Shown piece by piece: positions 25,900 through 32,850 of a stretch of 64,000 bases of DNA. The position numbers and the translations under genes were made by a program. Every line of letters starts with the position of its first letter. Within the stretch, counting starts at the first letter, position 1. This DNA is from Guptibacillus algicola (GTDB lineage Bacteria > Bacillota > Bacilli > Bacillales > Guptibacillaceae), in the NCBI RefSeq assembly GCF_020171805.1, contig NZ_JAIVAF010000004.1, positions 62,001-126,000 of the forward strand. The letters are read 5' to 3'. Below the pieces are notes generated by a model. It was given only the letters and a program-made list of their open reading frames with translations, was not told the DNA's origin and did no database searches.

Positions 25900-26913
25900 T
25901 CAGATAAATGTTTGAACCACCTGGCCTTTTCCATGCTTTGTGGTGACTTTCGCATGTGCTCCATTAATGAACGTTATTTGAGGCGGTACATGACCACAAT
26001 CAATATCGAATACCACTGGCACACCAAGCTCTTCCGACAGCTGTTGATACACGTCCTCAATCACATACTCATCTACTGGTCGATTGGCTTTACTTCTTCC
26101 AAACAAAACACCAGAACACTGATCGAACCATCCTGCTAGTTTCATCTGTACTAACGCTCGTCTCACGCTTGTTACGCTCATTTCACAGTTTTCGAAATAC
26201 CAGAGAATCGGTTCATCTGAGAGAACGTTCTTCCTATACGAAGCCACTTCTCCAAACGGAGTGCCAACTAAATGGGTGAGGATGTCGAGGCAACCACCGA
26301 GTAAACGACCTTCTATAGAAACGTCACCTTGAGCTGTAGTTTTCCATTCGGTACGTTCGGTCAAATGAAATACACAGGGTGAAGGATTATCATGATGCCA
26401 TTCCTTCTGGTAGTACTCAGAAGAAATTTGTAAAACTGAATCACCTTTACGAGTCTTTAACACCGACTCCCACATTGCAGTTGTCGCATCTTGATACTCT
26501 CCTCGTAAATCCACTAAATTCGTCCCGTGAGCTGTGGCAATCCCCGTCTTTACTGTAATTGAAAACAATAATGCACTCACATCGGAATAACCGAGAATCC
26601 ACTTTGGTTTGATGCTTTCAAAATCAAGATGTTCGAGGATTTCGATCAATAGCTCCCCTCCCCATGGTGGGATAACGAGGTCGATCTCCTCATCTTGCAA
26701 AAACCTTTTCAACTCTTCTGCACGTGTTTTAGCAGAAGCTGATTTTGCCTTTTCCTGTGTCCATACGGTGTTCCCGCAAATTAGCTCATATCCTTTCGCT
26801 TCGACACGGTCACACGCTTCACGAAACATGCTATGTAGGCTTTCTGGAATGCCAGAAGAAGGAGCTGTTACTCCAATCTTAGTGCCTTCATTTAGAATTG
26901 GATATCGTATCAT
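25900..26913 (-). CDS. S66 peptidase (LD-carboxypeptidase / MccF type)
   Basis: 337 residues. The catalytic serine lies in ILGYSDVSALL, the glutamate region is WYFENCEMSV, and the catalytic histidine is in FDIDCGHVPPQITF, which together give the Ser-Glu-His triad of S66 serine peptidases. The family covers murein LD-carboxypeptidases and microcin C7 self-immunity protein MccF; the length and N-terminus (GTKIGVTAPSSGI) fit the MccF-like branch. GAGGAAG precedes the start. Confidence 0.88.
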   Translation of the reverse strand: MIRYPILNEGTKIGVTAPSSGIPESLHSMFREACDRVEAKGYELICGNTVWTQEKAKSASAKTRAEELKRFLQDEEIDLVIPPWGGELLIEILEHLDFESIKPKWILGYSDVSALLFSITVKTGIATAHGTNLVDLRGEYQDATTAMWESVLKTRKGDSVLQISSEYYQKEWHHDNPSPCVFHLTERTEWKTTAQGDVSIEGRLLGGCLDILTHLVGTPFGEVASYRKNVLSDEPILWYFENCEMSVTSVRRALVQMKLAGWFDQCSGVLFGRSKANRPVDEYVIEDVYQQLSEELGVPVVFDIDCGHVPPQITFINGAHAKVTTKHGKGQVVQTFI

Positions 26914-27005
26914 GATGCATCTTCCTCACTACCGAAAATTTGTGTACTCAACTCTTTCGATAACTAGATCATGTTTCCTCCCACTCTTTTCTTACTGCCG
27001 AGAAT

Positions 27006-27035
27006 AAAAAAAGAGCGTGGACCTCGCCCACGCTC
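27006..27035 (-). terminator. terminator after lipoprotein nucleosidase gene
   Basis: Perfect 8-bp stem GAGCGTGG/CCACGCTC with seven-base loop and a seven-T tract on the minus strand. Confidence 0.92.
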
Positions 27036-27040
27036 ATTCA

Positions 27041-27928
27041 CTATTTTTCTGTTGTCATTGAGATATATTGCTTCACGACTTCGTATACGTATTCCTGGTT
27101 TGCTTCAGCTGTGTCAGGATTGTACTCCCCATCGTTTACTTTATTGTTAGATAGAACGCGAATGCCAAGGAACGGTACATCATAAGCCTTCGCGATTTGT
27201 GCGCCTGCAGCTCCTTCCATTTCCTCAACAGAAGATCCGAAGTTCTTATGGAACCAATTGATGCGATCCACTTCATTGTTCCAAACGTCAGCAGATCCTA
27301 TTGTTCCATTTACAATCTTACCTTTCGTGTACGTATCTTTCACTGCATGTGCGGCAGCTAGTAAATCCTTATCACCCTCGAAATAACGAATGTTCTCGGC
27401 ATCAGGATCTTCTCCTGCACTTCCTTCAGAAGCCATCAAATCCATCGGGATCCACTCTGTTGGATGAATTCCTTCACCTTTTTCTTTATTCGGTGTTTTT
27501 AACGAGCCAAGGTTAACTGTTCGTTCCCCTAAAACGATATCAAATACGTGAAGCTCTGGATCATGTCCGCCTGATGTTCCTTGATTAATAATCGCGATCG
27601 GATCATACTTCTCAATCGCGACAGCTGTCGCAGCCGCTGTGTTTTCCATTCCCTTACCAGTCTTAGTGACGATTACTGGATATCCGTCTAATGTCCCTTT
27701 GTAAAATACAAATGAGCCTGATTTTTCTTCTTTTACATCATCTAGCTTACCAGCAAATTCTTCAGCTTCGATCGGCATAGGTCCTTGAACGATGATCGGT
27801 TGTTGTTTTTTTTCTTTTGCTGCTTCAGCTCCACTTTCTGTTGAAGAACTACAACCAGCAAATACAGATACTACTAGTACAGAAATTAGTGTTAACGTCG
27901 TAAACTTTTCGAACATTCTAGTTGTCAT
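27041..27928 (-). CDS. surface lipoprotein with nucleoside phosphorylase/nucleosidase domain
   Basis: 295 residues from the ATG at 27928 (AAAGGGG). A signal peptide ends in the lipobox FAGC, so the enzyme should be anchored outside the cytoplasmic membrane. The PNP/MTAN domain follows: GPMPIEAEEF start, INQGTSGGHDPELHVFDIV, and VEEMEGAAGAQIAKAYDVPFL, holding the Met-Glu nucleoside site. It probably splits extracellular purine nucleosides (for example methylthioadenosine or guanosine-type) so that bases can be taken up. It is controlled by the purine riboswitch upstream, which supports a purine role. Confidence 0.85.
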   Translation of the reverse strand: MTTRMFEKFTTLTLISVLVVSVFAGCSSSTESGAEAAKEKKQQPIIVQGPMPIEAEEFAGKLDDVKEEKSGSFVFYKGTLDGYPVIVTKTGKGMENTAAATAVAIEKYDPIAIINQGTSGGHDPELHVFDIVLGERTVNLGSLKTPNKEKGEGIHPTEWIPMDLMASEGSAGEDPDAENIRYFEGDKDLLAAAHAVKDTYTKGKIVNGTIGSADVWNNEVDRINWFHKNFGSSVEEMEGAAGAQIAKAYDVPFLGIRVLSNNKVNDGEYNPDTAEANQEYVYEVVKQYISMTTEK

Positions 27929-28019
27929 TTGAATTTCCCCTTTGTAAGTAAAAATATGATGCACCGCTACTATCTACTCTGCTCCCCTCTAAGATGATTA
28001 ATACACGCAAGATCCAACA

Positions 28020-28063
28020 GAAAAAGGTCTAGAAATGTAGAATAATATCTACCTTCTAGACCT
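28020..28063 (-). terminator. conditional terminator of the guanine riboswitch
   Basis: Perfect outer stem AGGTCTAGAA (28054-28063) with TTCTAGACCT (28025-28034), an inner GTAGA/TCTAC stem, then five Ts on the minus strand. The 5' arm overlaps a segment (28058-28070) complementary to the 3' end of the aptamer, so termination and antitermination are mutually exclusive. Confidence 0.85.
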
Positions 28064-28155
28064 ACGGAGTCAAAGTATTTACAATTAAGCAAAGACTACT
28101 ATCATGCAAAATCATAGTAAAAAGAGACAGCAATTGCCGAACAGCTATATACTTC

Positions 28156-28228
28156 AACTCGTAGTCTAGTTCTTTCGATGGGAACCAGGTAGAGACACTC
28201 AGACCGTATTACTGAGGATATACGAGTT
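28156..28228 (-). ncRNA. purine riboswitch aptamer, guanine type
   Basis: P1 is a perfect 8-bp stem AACTCGTA/TACGAGTT. P2 is CTCAG/CTGAG with a loop containing ATACGG; the P2-P3 junction reads TCTCTACC; P3 is TGGTTC/GAACTA. The J3-1 segment GACTACGAG carries the C that pairs with guanine or hypoxanthine (adenine switches have U there). All conserved elements of the xpt-type purine aptamer are present. Ligand binding should stabilise P1, free the terminator arm and switch off the lipoprotein nucleosidase gene. Confidence 0.92.
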
Positions 28229-28233
28229 ATGTT

Positions 28234-28263
28234 ATTAAATTATTTACAGTGACAATATATCAA
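28234..28263 (-). promoter_or_regulatory. probable sigma-A promoter of the riboswitch transcript
   Basis: TTGATA (28258-28263) and TTTAAT (28234-28239) separated by 18 bases on the minus strand, each one mismatch from consensus. Transcription would begin just before the aptamer. Confidence 0.5.
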
Positions 28264-28284
28264 AGCGGTGAAAATTAATCAACA

Positions 28285-28327
28285 TAAAAACGAACATTAA
28301 ATTATAATAATTAATTAATGTTCGTTT
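28285..28327 (-). terminator. terminator after DUF2628 gene
   Basis: 13-bp stem AAACGAACATTAA/TTAATGTTCGTTT with T-rich 3' end on the minus strand, just after the DUF2628 gene. Confidence 0.85.
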
Positions 28328-28352
28328 ATTTGGAAATGATAGACAGACAGGT

Positions 28353-29138
28353 CTACTTTTCCTCTTCTATTTTATTTAGAATGCTCTCTTTAATTTCGAT
28401 CATATCTTGGTCTTCTGGCTCAATTTCTAAGTATGCATTAACTTCGTCCAATGCTTTCTCATCTTCGTCTTTTTGCACATAAATATACATTTTATTTAGG
28501 TGTATAGATGAAACTGGAATATTATCATTTTCAATCTTTTTGTATATCTCTAGCGCTTCATCAAGTTGTCCATCTTCTTGTAGTTCAACTGCTTCAACGA
28601 ATTTAGGCGTCATATATGAGTAATATACTTTTTCTTCTAAGAACAAAATCGAGAATGAATATATGAAAAACACAACGATCAATAGAATGGCGCGCCACCA
28701 ACTAACGCCTCCACGCTTTCTAATAACGGCTAATCTCTCTTCACGATCCGGATATTGTTCTTGTAATTTCGTTACCTTTTTCAGGGCAAAATCGAAATAG
28801 ATTTTGTTGGATAGTAAGGTTAACACGATAAACGCCGGGCCAACACTAGACGTTGGAAGGGCTTGTTTTAGCGTGATGATGGCAACCACATCAATTACTG
28901 CGATAGCCCCAAGTATGGAATAGGCGTAACCATTCATTTTACGAAATGCGAACCAAAATAAGTTTATGAAAAATGTTGCCCAGTTCCATGAAAGTGGTGA
29001 TTTCTTGTTTGATAACTTGCTCCACTTCTTTTCATAAACATGAGCCCTTTTCCCTGCGAATTCGAGAACTTCTTCACGAGTTTCTTCATCAAGATCGTTA
29101 AACTTCACGTCTTTCTCTTTCTTTTGAAACAATCCCAT
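28353..29138 (-). CDS. DUF2628 membrane protein with C-terminal TPR-like tail
   Basis: 261 residues; the ATG at 29138 is best spaced from GGAGG (another ATG is one codon earlier). SPLSWNWATFFINLFWFAFRKM is the typical DUF2628 start, followed by helices to about residue 110 and one more near 150-170. The last ~85 residues are helical and acidic with a repeat-like VELQEDGQLDEALEIYKKI / KDEDEKALDEVNAYL pattern, as in TPR domains. Function unknown. Confidence 0.8.
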   Translation of the reverse strand: MGLFQKKEKDVKFNDLDEETREEVLEFAGKRAHVYEKKWSKLSNKKSPLSWNWATFFINLFWFAFRKMNGYAYSILGAIAVIDVVAIITLKQALPTSSVGPAFIVLTLLSNKIYFDFALKKVTKLQEQYPDREERLAVIRKRGGVSWWRAILLIVVFFIYSFSILFLEEKVYYSYMTPKFVEAVELQEDGQLDEALEIYKKIENDNIPVSSIHLNKMYIYVQKDEDEKALDEVNAYLEIEPEDQDMIEIKESILNKIEEEK

Positions 29139-29274
29139 CATAACCCTCCGATACAAACTATTAACCTTTTCAAGAATACGCTAACGTTTGATATGACACA
29201 ACCTCTCTCAGAAGGAAACCATTAAGTTGTATAGTAAAAAACTCACTCTATGCCGGTGAACAAACAAATTTACG

Positions 29275-29312
29275 CAAAAAAGCGGCAACCACCCAAATAG
29301 GTGATTACCGCT
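29275..29312 (-). terminator. terminator of the ECF sigma operon
   Basis: 13-bp stem around AGCGGCAACCACC/GGTGATTACCGCT (wobble pairs) with six Ts on the minus strand. Confidence 0.85.
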
Positions 29313-29317
29313 GTTCA

Positions 29318-30292
29318 CTATTTTTTAAAATCGTACAACTCCCTTTTTAAATCATTAAGAAACCCATTATCAAACTCAATATAAAAAATTCCATCTACCC
29401 TATTTGATATCATTCCTTCCGCAACTGGAATGGTTTTCACATCATACTGATAAGAAGCATCTTTTACGCTTGAGAAATCAACTGATTGAATGTTCGAGGT
29501 CGCTTCCTTTGAAAGGTATTCAAGATTATCTTCGGTCAATCCATAGACGAACTTTTTCACGATTTCATCAATTATATCGCTTATTACTTCATTCCGTTCA
29601 TCTGAGCCTAACAGCGTAATAATTTCATCAGGAGTAAACCGATTCATACTTTCCAATAATTTAAGTTCTCCTCCATCATGAGAAGGTATTGTAAATGCTT
29701 CTTCAACTCCATCAGCAGTAATAGCGTCACTTGGTTCTAGTAGTTTCTTAATATCGTTTCGGTCGATGGCTACATAGTAATCGACTTCAGTATCAAAAAG
29801 TTCGCCTATTGTCTTGCTTGCAGACTTTGCACCATCGCCATATGCGTAAGCATGGGTGAATTTATCTTCCATTAACTTCTCCCCGTTAGGCATTAGAATT
29901 GGGACTTTCAAGCTTCGTGGAATGGAGATAACATTTATTTTGCCTGTCTCCTTATCAAAAGTAGCCAATAAGTTAGCATCCGTTCGACCATTCGAGTTTC
30001 TTACCATCACGACGATTGAAGTAATGTCTTCATTAGTTCCAACCTTATCTGAGGAAAGAAAATCGTTTTGATTGGTCGTCAGTGACGGGAGGAAAACTAT
30101 AAATAACAACGTTAGAACTACAGCAGACGCTAAAACTGGTAACAGGTGCTTCTTACTCCCTTTCCTCTTTTGATTTTGATTTCTAGCTTCATGATTAGAA
30201 ATTTTTCTGAAGACCTTTCTTCGATCGTGCTCTGTAAACGCCACATCATTTTCTATTTCCTGGAGGGCTTCTCTCAACTGCTTATCATCCAT
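29318..30292 (-). CDS. membrane LCP-domain protein, probable anti-sigma factor
   Basis: 324 residues. The first ~48 are cytoplasmic, charged and helical, residues ~50-69 form one membrane helix, and the rest is outside. The outer part resembles LytR-CpsA-Psr (LCP): RTDANLL (Arg103, Asp105), ISIPRS (Arg126) and DKFTHAYAYG. The usual aspartate after PR is serine (127), and no VDxxGG segment is seen, so enzymatic activity is doubtful. It starts eight bases inside the ECF sigma gene, so the N-terminus is likely the anti-sigma domain and the LCP part a cell-wall sensor. Inference from context, not proven. Confidence 0.75.
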   Translation of the reverse strand: MDDKQLREALQEIENDVAFTEHDRRKVFRKISNHEARNQNQKRKGSKKHLLPVLASAVVLTLLFIVFLPSLTTNQNDFLSSDKVGTNEDITSIVVMVRNSNGRTDANLLATFDKETGKINVISIPRSLKVPILMPNGEKLMEDKFTHAYAYGDGAKSASKTIGELFDTEVDYYVAIDRNDIKKLLEPSDAITADGVEEAFTIPSHDGGELKLLESMNRFTPDEIITLLGSDERNEVISDIIDEIVKKFVYGLTEDNLEYLSKEATSNIQSVDFSSVKDASYQYDVKTIPVAEGMISNRVDGIFYIEFDNGFLNDLKRELYDFKK

Positions 30293-30809
30293 ACATCTCT
30301 GCCTCCTCCATCAATGTTTTCAATTTCTGCTTTCCTCTCCTCAACCTGGTTTTGACTGTGTTGGATGTAAGTGACGTAACTTCTGCAATTTCTTCAATCT
30401 TCAATGAATGATAGAAATACAGAAAAATAACTTCCTTATATTTTGTCGGGAGATTCAATACAATCTCTTTAATCTCTTCATTCGTTGATTGCTGAATGAC
30501 ACTATTTTCAACCGATGTCTCAGTGCCTCTTGCTGTTTCTTGAATGAAGCTGAAAACTTGTAGCTTCCGGTGACTCCAGCTCTTCAAGTAATCTTTACAT
30601 TCATTGATGGTGATGCGATAAAGCCATGTCTTTAATGTAGCCTCTTCTCGAAACGTATGGATTTTTTCATAGTATTTGATAAACGAATTTTGCACGATGT
30701 CTTTTGCAGTGTATGTATCTTTCACGTATGTATAAGCTAATCTCGTAAGCTCTTCACCGTATTGAACCATAGCATTCTCTAGCATTAAGTCCTTTTGTGA
30801 GTCTTCCAT
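30285..30809 (-). CDS. ECF-type RNA polymerase sigma factor
   Basis: 174 residues. Region 2: YTAKDIVQNSFIKYYE and the TLKTWLYRITINECKDYLK segment that binds the -10 element. Region 4: LPTKYKEVIFLYFYHSLKIEEIAEV followed by SNTVKTRLRRGKQKL, the -35 binding HTH. The size and the missing region 3 are as in ECF factors such as SigM, SigV and YlaC. It overlaps the LCP membrane protein by eight bases and has an ECF-type promoter upstream (30851-30877), so it probably activates itself under envelope stress. Confidence 0.9.
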   Translation of the reverse strand: MEDSQKDLMLENAMVQYGEELTRLAYTYVKDTYTAKDIVQNSFIKYYEKIHTFREEATLKTWLYRITINECKDYLKSWSHRKLQVFSFIQETARGTETSVENSVIQQSTNEEIKEIVLNLPTKYKEVIFLYFYHSLKIEEIAEVTSLTSNTVKTRLRRGKQKLKTLMEEAEMYG

Positions 30810-30850
30810 TTTAACTCCTCTCTATCGATGAAGTATGTATCCGGGTATTT

Positions 30851-30877
30851 GACGAATCTCACGAAGAGATTGTTTCA
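30851..30877 (-). promoter_or_regulatory. ECF-type promoter, probably autoregulatory
   Basis: On the minus strand TGAAAC (30872-30877), 17 bases, then CGTC (30851-30854), the pattern used by B. subtilis SigM/SigW/SigX-type factors. It lies about 42 bases upstream of the ECF sigma start codon. Confidence 0.65.
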
Positions 30878-30886
30878 TTTTCATCA

Positions 30887-30918
30887 TAAAAAAATGACTC
30901 CCTTACATTAGGAAGTCA
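30887..30918 (-). terminator. terminator overlapping the end of the small membrane ORF
   Basis: Stem TGACTCCCT/AGGAAGTCA with six-base loop and seven Ts on the minus strand. The stop codon of the 34-residue ORF is inside the stem. Confidence 0.75.
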
Positions 30919-31020
30919 CCTCTGTTTCTTAACGTATCTTAGTAATAGAATACAAAGCACCGCGAGTCCTAATACAGGTAGTAAGCCGATTAGAACGATA
31001 CTAGAAAGCCCCATTCCCAC
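30916..31020 (-). CDS. 34-residue single-helix membrane protein
   Basis: GTG start at 31020 with AAAGGGG eight bases upstream; that site overlaps the stop codon of the NAT-like gene, so translation is coupled. The product has a short start, one hydrophobic helix (SIVLIGLLPVLGLAVLCILL) and a basic tail RYVKKQR, a typical small membrane protein. A terminator ends it. An ATG two codons in (31014) is an alternative start. Function unknown. Confidence 0.55.
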   Translation of the reverse strand: MGMGLSSIVLIGLLPVLGLAVLCILLLRYVKKQR

Positions 31021-31024
31021 ACCA

Positions 31025-31798
31025 TCATCCCCTTTCAACTAACCCTCGTTTCTTGTAGATTTCAAGCGCTTCTATTAAAAATTCTCTATCATACCCAGAA
31101 ACTTCATGAATTTTAGTAGCCCATTCCTCGACTCCATCGACTTTGGATTGAAGGTGTAATCCTTCAGTCGTGCTCACAACGCTCTCCCAATTGTAAAATT
31201 CCCAATGAGCGATCTCCTTTTTATAAGGGATTCTGCACTCTAGTAACGGTGCTTTATTCATCACGTTCTGCGAATGTTCAGCAGCTGACAGGAACTCCTC
31301 CATCACAACCGCTCGGGTGTCATATACCTGCTCTGACCATTTCTCATTTGGCCGATGGTAAATGACTTTCAAATAATGATGCTGAGGAAGTACCTGAACA
31401 CGGGCAGCAGGAAAATAGCCATCTAGCAACTCATTTGAATAATCCTCACATTCTGAATCGATTAAAACCGGATTCAGCCATTGATCCCCAAGATCACAAA
31501 GATACCGCTTGCCGCTTTCATCCTTAACAACCACTGCTACATGAGCATCTTCTGTATGTAAGTCGTGACCGATTGGATATGCTTCAATTCCTTCTCTTTT
31601 GAACACATCAAGCAACCAAAGAGCAAGATCAAAGCAATTGCCTGTGATTCCAAATTGCTCATGGTGTTCTTTCATCAGCGGAACATGCCTTTGTTTATTA
31701 CCTTCTGCTTTATTAAAATACCAAGCTTTCGTAAGCGTCTCCATCGGAAAATCATCAAACCTTCTCCATACGTCGATAATCGGTTTTGGAGCTATCAT
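31025..31798 (-). CDS. arylamine N-acetyltransferase / transglutaminase-like protein
   Basis: 257 residues. GITGNCFDLALWLL (Cys), TEDAHVAVVV (His) and YLCDLGDQWLNP (Asp) give a Cys-His-Asp triad in the order and spacing of arylamine N-acetyltransferases and transglutaminase-like enzymes. The C-terminal third differs from classical NATs. It could acylate or hydrolyse a small amine or amide; the substrate is unknown. The small membrane ORF follows in the same transcript. Confidence 0.72.
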   Translation of the reverse strand: MIAPKPIIDVWRRFDDFPMETLTKAWYFNKAEGNKQRHVPLMKEHHEQFGITGNCFDLALWLLDVFKREGIEAYPIGHDLHTEDAHVAVVVKDESGKRYLCDLGDQWLNPVLIDSECEDYSNELLDGYFPAARVQVLPQHHYLKVIYHRPNEKWSEQVYDTRAVVMEEFLSAAEHSQNVMNKAPLLECRIPYKKEIAHWEFYNWESVVSTTEGLHLQSKVDGVEEWATKIHEVSGYDREFLIEALEIYKKRGLVERG

Positions 31799-31849
31799 TC
31801 GTTTCCCCCCTTATTAGGTACACCCTACATTTACTTCAAGTCACCTTAG

Positions 31850-32110
31850 TCATCTACCTCTTTTTTCATCTCGTTCATACATTTCGGCTTCATCCAATAG
31901 GTCATCCGAAACCCCGTATCCATACTCATCACTATGGCGGTCAGGATGGCCTAAACGATAAGAATATCTATGTAAACGGATTTGACGTAAAACGAGTGCG
32001 ACAAAGCAACCACTCAAACCGAAAATCAATCCTGGTTCATAGCTTACCAGCATCGATATCAACAAGAGGAGACTTGATGGTATGCCAATAATTGCTTGAG
32101 ATCTTTTCAT
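31850..32110 (-). CDS. small membrane protein with charged C-terminal tail
   Basis: 86 residues: two adjoining hydrophobic helices (residues ~7-42), then a basic RQIRLHRYSYRLGHPDRH segment and an acidic end (DDLLDEAEMYERDE). An AGGAATG site precedes the start. I do not recognise a family. Confidence 0.55.
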   Translation of the reverse strand: MKRSQAIIGIPSSLLLLISMLVSYEPGLIFGLSGCFVALVLRQIRLHRYSYRLGHPDRHSDEYGYGVSDDLLDEAEMYERDEKRGR

Positions 32111-32254
32111 AGTATCATTCCTTACTCATTCAGTTTCCTACCACACTTTCGTAGACTCTTAACTGTATTCTACGAAACTCGTTCATTATCGTTTCATTTA
32201 AGGCTAACAATAGTAAAATGAAAGAATACTAGATATCGATTGGAGAAAATAGAA

Positions 32255-32332
32255 ATGAACCTTACATATGAAGTTGTACCTGATGATCAGATCAGATTGA
32301 ATGCTGCAGAGAAATATGCAATGAACTTATGA
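32255..32332 (+). pseudogene. N-terminal fragment of acetyltransferase, out of frame with the main ORF
   Basis: A 25-codon frame (MNLTYEVVPDDQIRLNAAEK...) has a GGAG site and stops by TGA overlapping the ATG of the acetyltransferase ORF at 32329, which itself has no ribosome binding site. The residues read like the missing N-terminus of that protein; one inserted base near 32328 would join the frames. Either a frameshift or genuine ATGA-coupled translation. Confidence 0.5.
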
Positions 32333-32787
32333 CTTACCAAAAGGCCAAAGCAACTATTACTCCCGAGCTTTTCGATGACATGAACTTTGAAACACGGCTG
32401 CTTCCTTCCGTACGCAAAGCAACGCACAACAATACCGTAGTTGTAAAAGATGGAGATGACGTCATTGCTTACGTGTATTCGAATATTTCTCCTAAAGGTG
32501 CCTATTCTAATGAATTTGCTACTTTCTTCGATTTATCTACTGTTCATGGAGATGATGTAGGATGTTTATCTCAATTTTATATAAGCCATGGCTATCGACA
32601 GTATGGAATTGGCTCTAAGCTTTTCAACATGTCTATGGAGTGGTTGAAGACATTTAAAGTTGTTGAGGATTATTTTATCTTCGTCTCAAATGGGAATGAC
32701 AACGCGCTAGAATTCTATCAACGAAAAGGCTTTATGATCAGCCATGATATATTGAATGGTTTTATAACTGTTCTACGAAACAAATAG
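32329..32787 (+). CDS. GNAT acetyltransferase (possibly frameshifted at its N-terminus)
   Basis: 152 residues. The acetyl-CoA loop is SHGYRQYGIGSKLF, and FVSNGNDNALEFYQRKGF is the C-terminal GNAT motif. The start ATG lacks a ribosome binding site and overlaps the stop of a short upstream frame that appears to encode the true N-terminus, so the gene may be broken by a one-base change. Acceptor substrate unknown. Confidence 0.75.
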   Translation: MTYQKAKATITPELFDDMNFETRLLPSVRKATHNNTVVVKDGDDVIAYVYSNISPKGAYSNEFATFFDLSTVHGDDVGCLSQFYISHGYRQYGIGSKLFNMSMEWLKTFKVVEDYFIFVSNGNDNALEFYQRKGFMISHDILNGFITVLRNK

Positions 32788-32796
32788 GACTTTTAT

Positions 32797-32837
32797 AAAA
32801 AAGAGAAGAAGACGCCGGATTTGAACCGGCGTCTTCT
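32797..32837 (-). terminator. terminator after multicopper oxidase gene
   Basis: Perfect 12-bp stem AGAAGACGCCGG/CCGGCGTCTTCT with seven-base loop and T tract on the minus strand. It may also end the acetyltransferase transcript from the other side. Confidence 0.9.
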
Positions 32838-32850
32838 ATTACAGTCCTCA

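Noticed and set aside
26609-27007. 132-codon plus-strand ORF
   Set aside because: Lies antisense to the S66 peptidase start and across a terminator; composition is Ser/Cys-rich shadow sequence.
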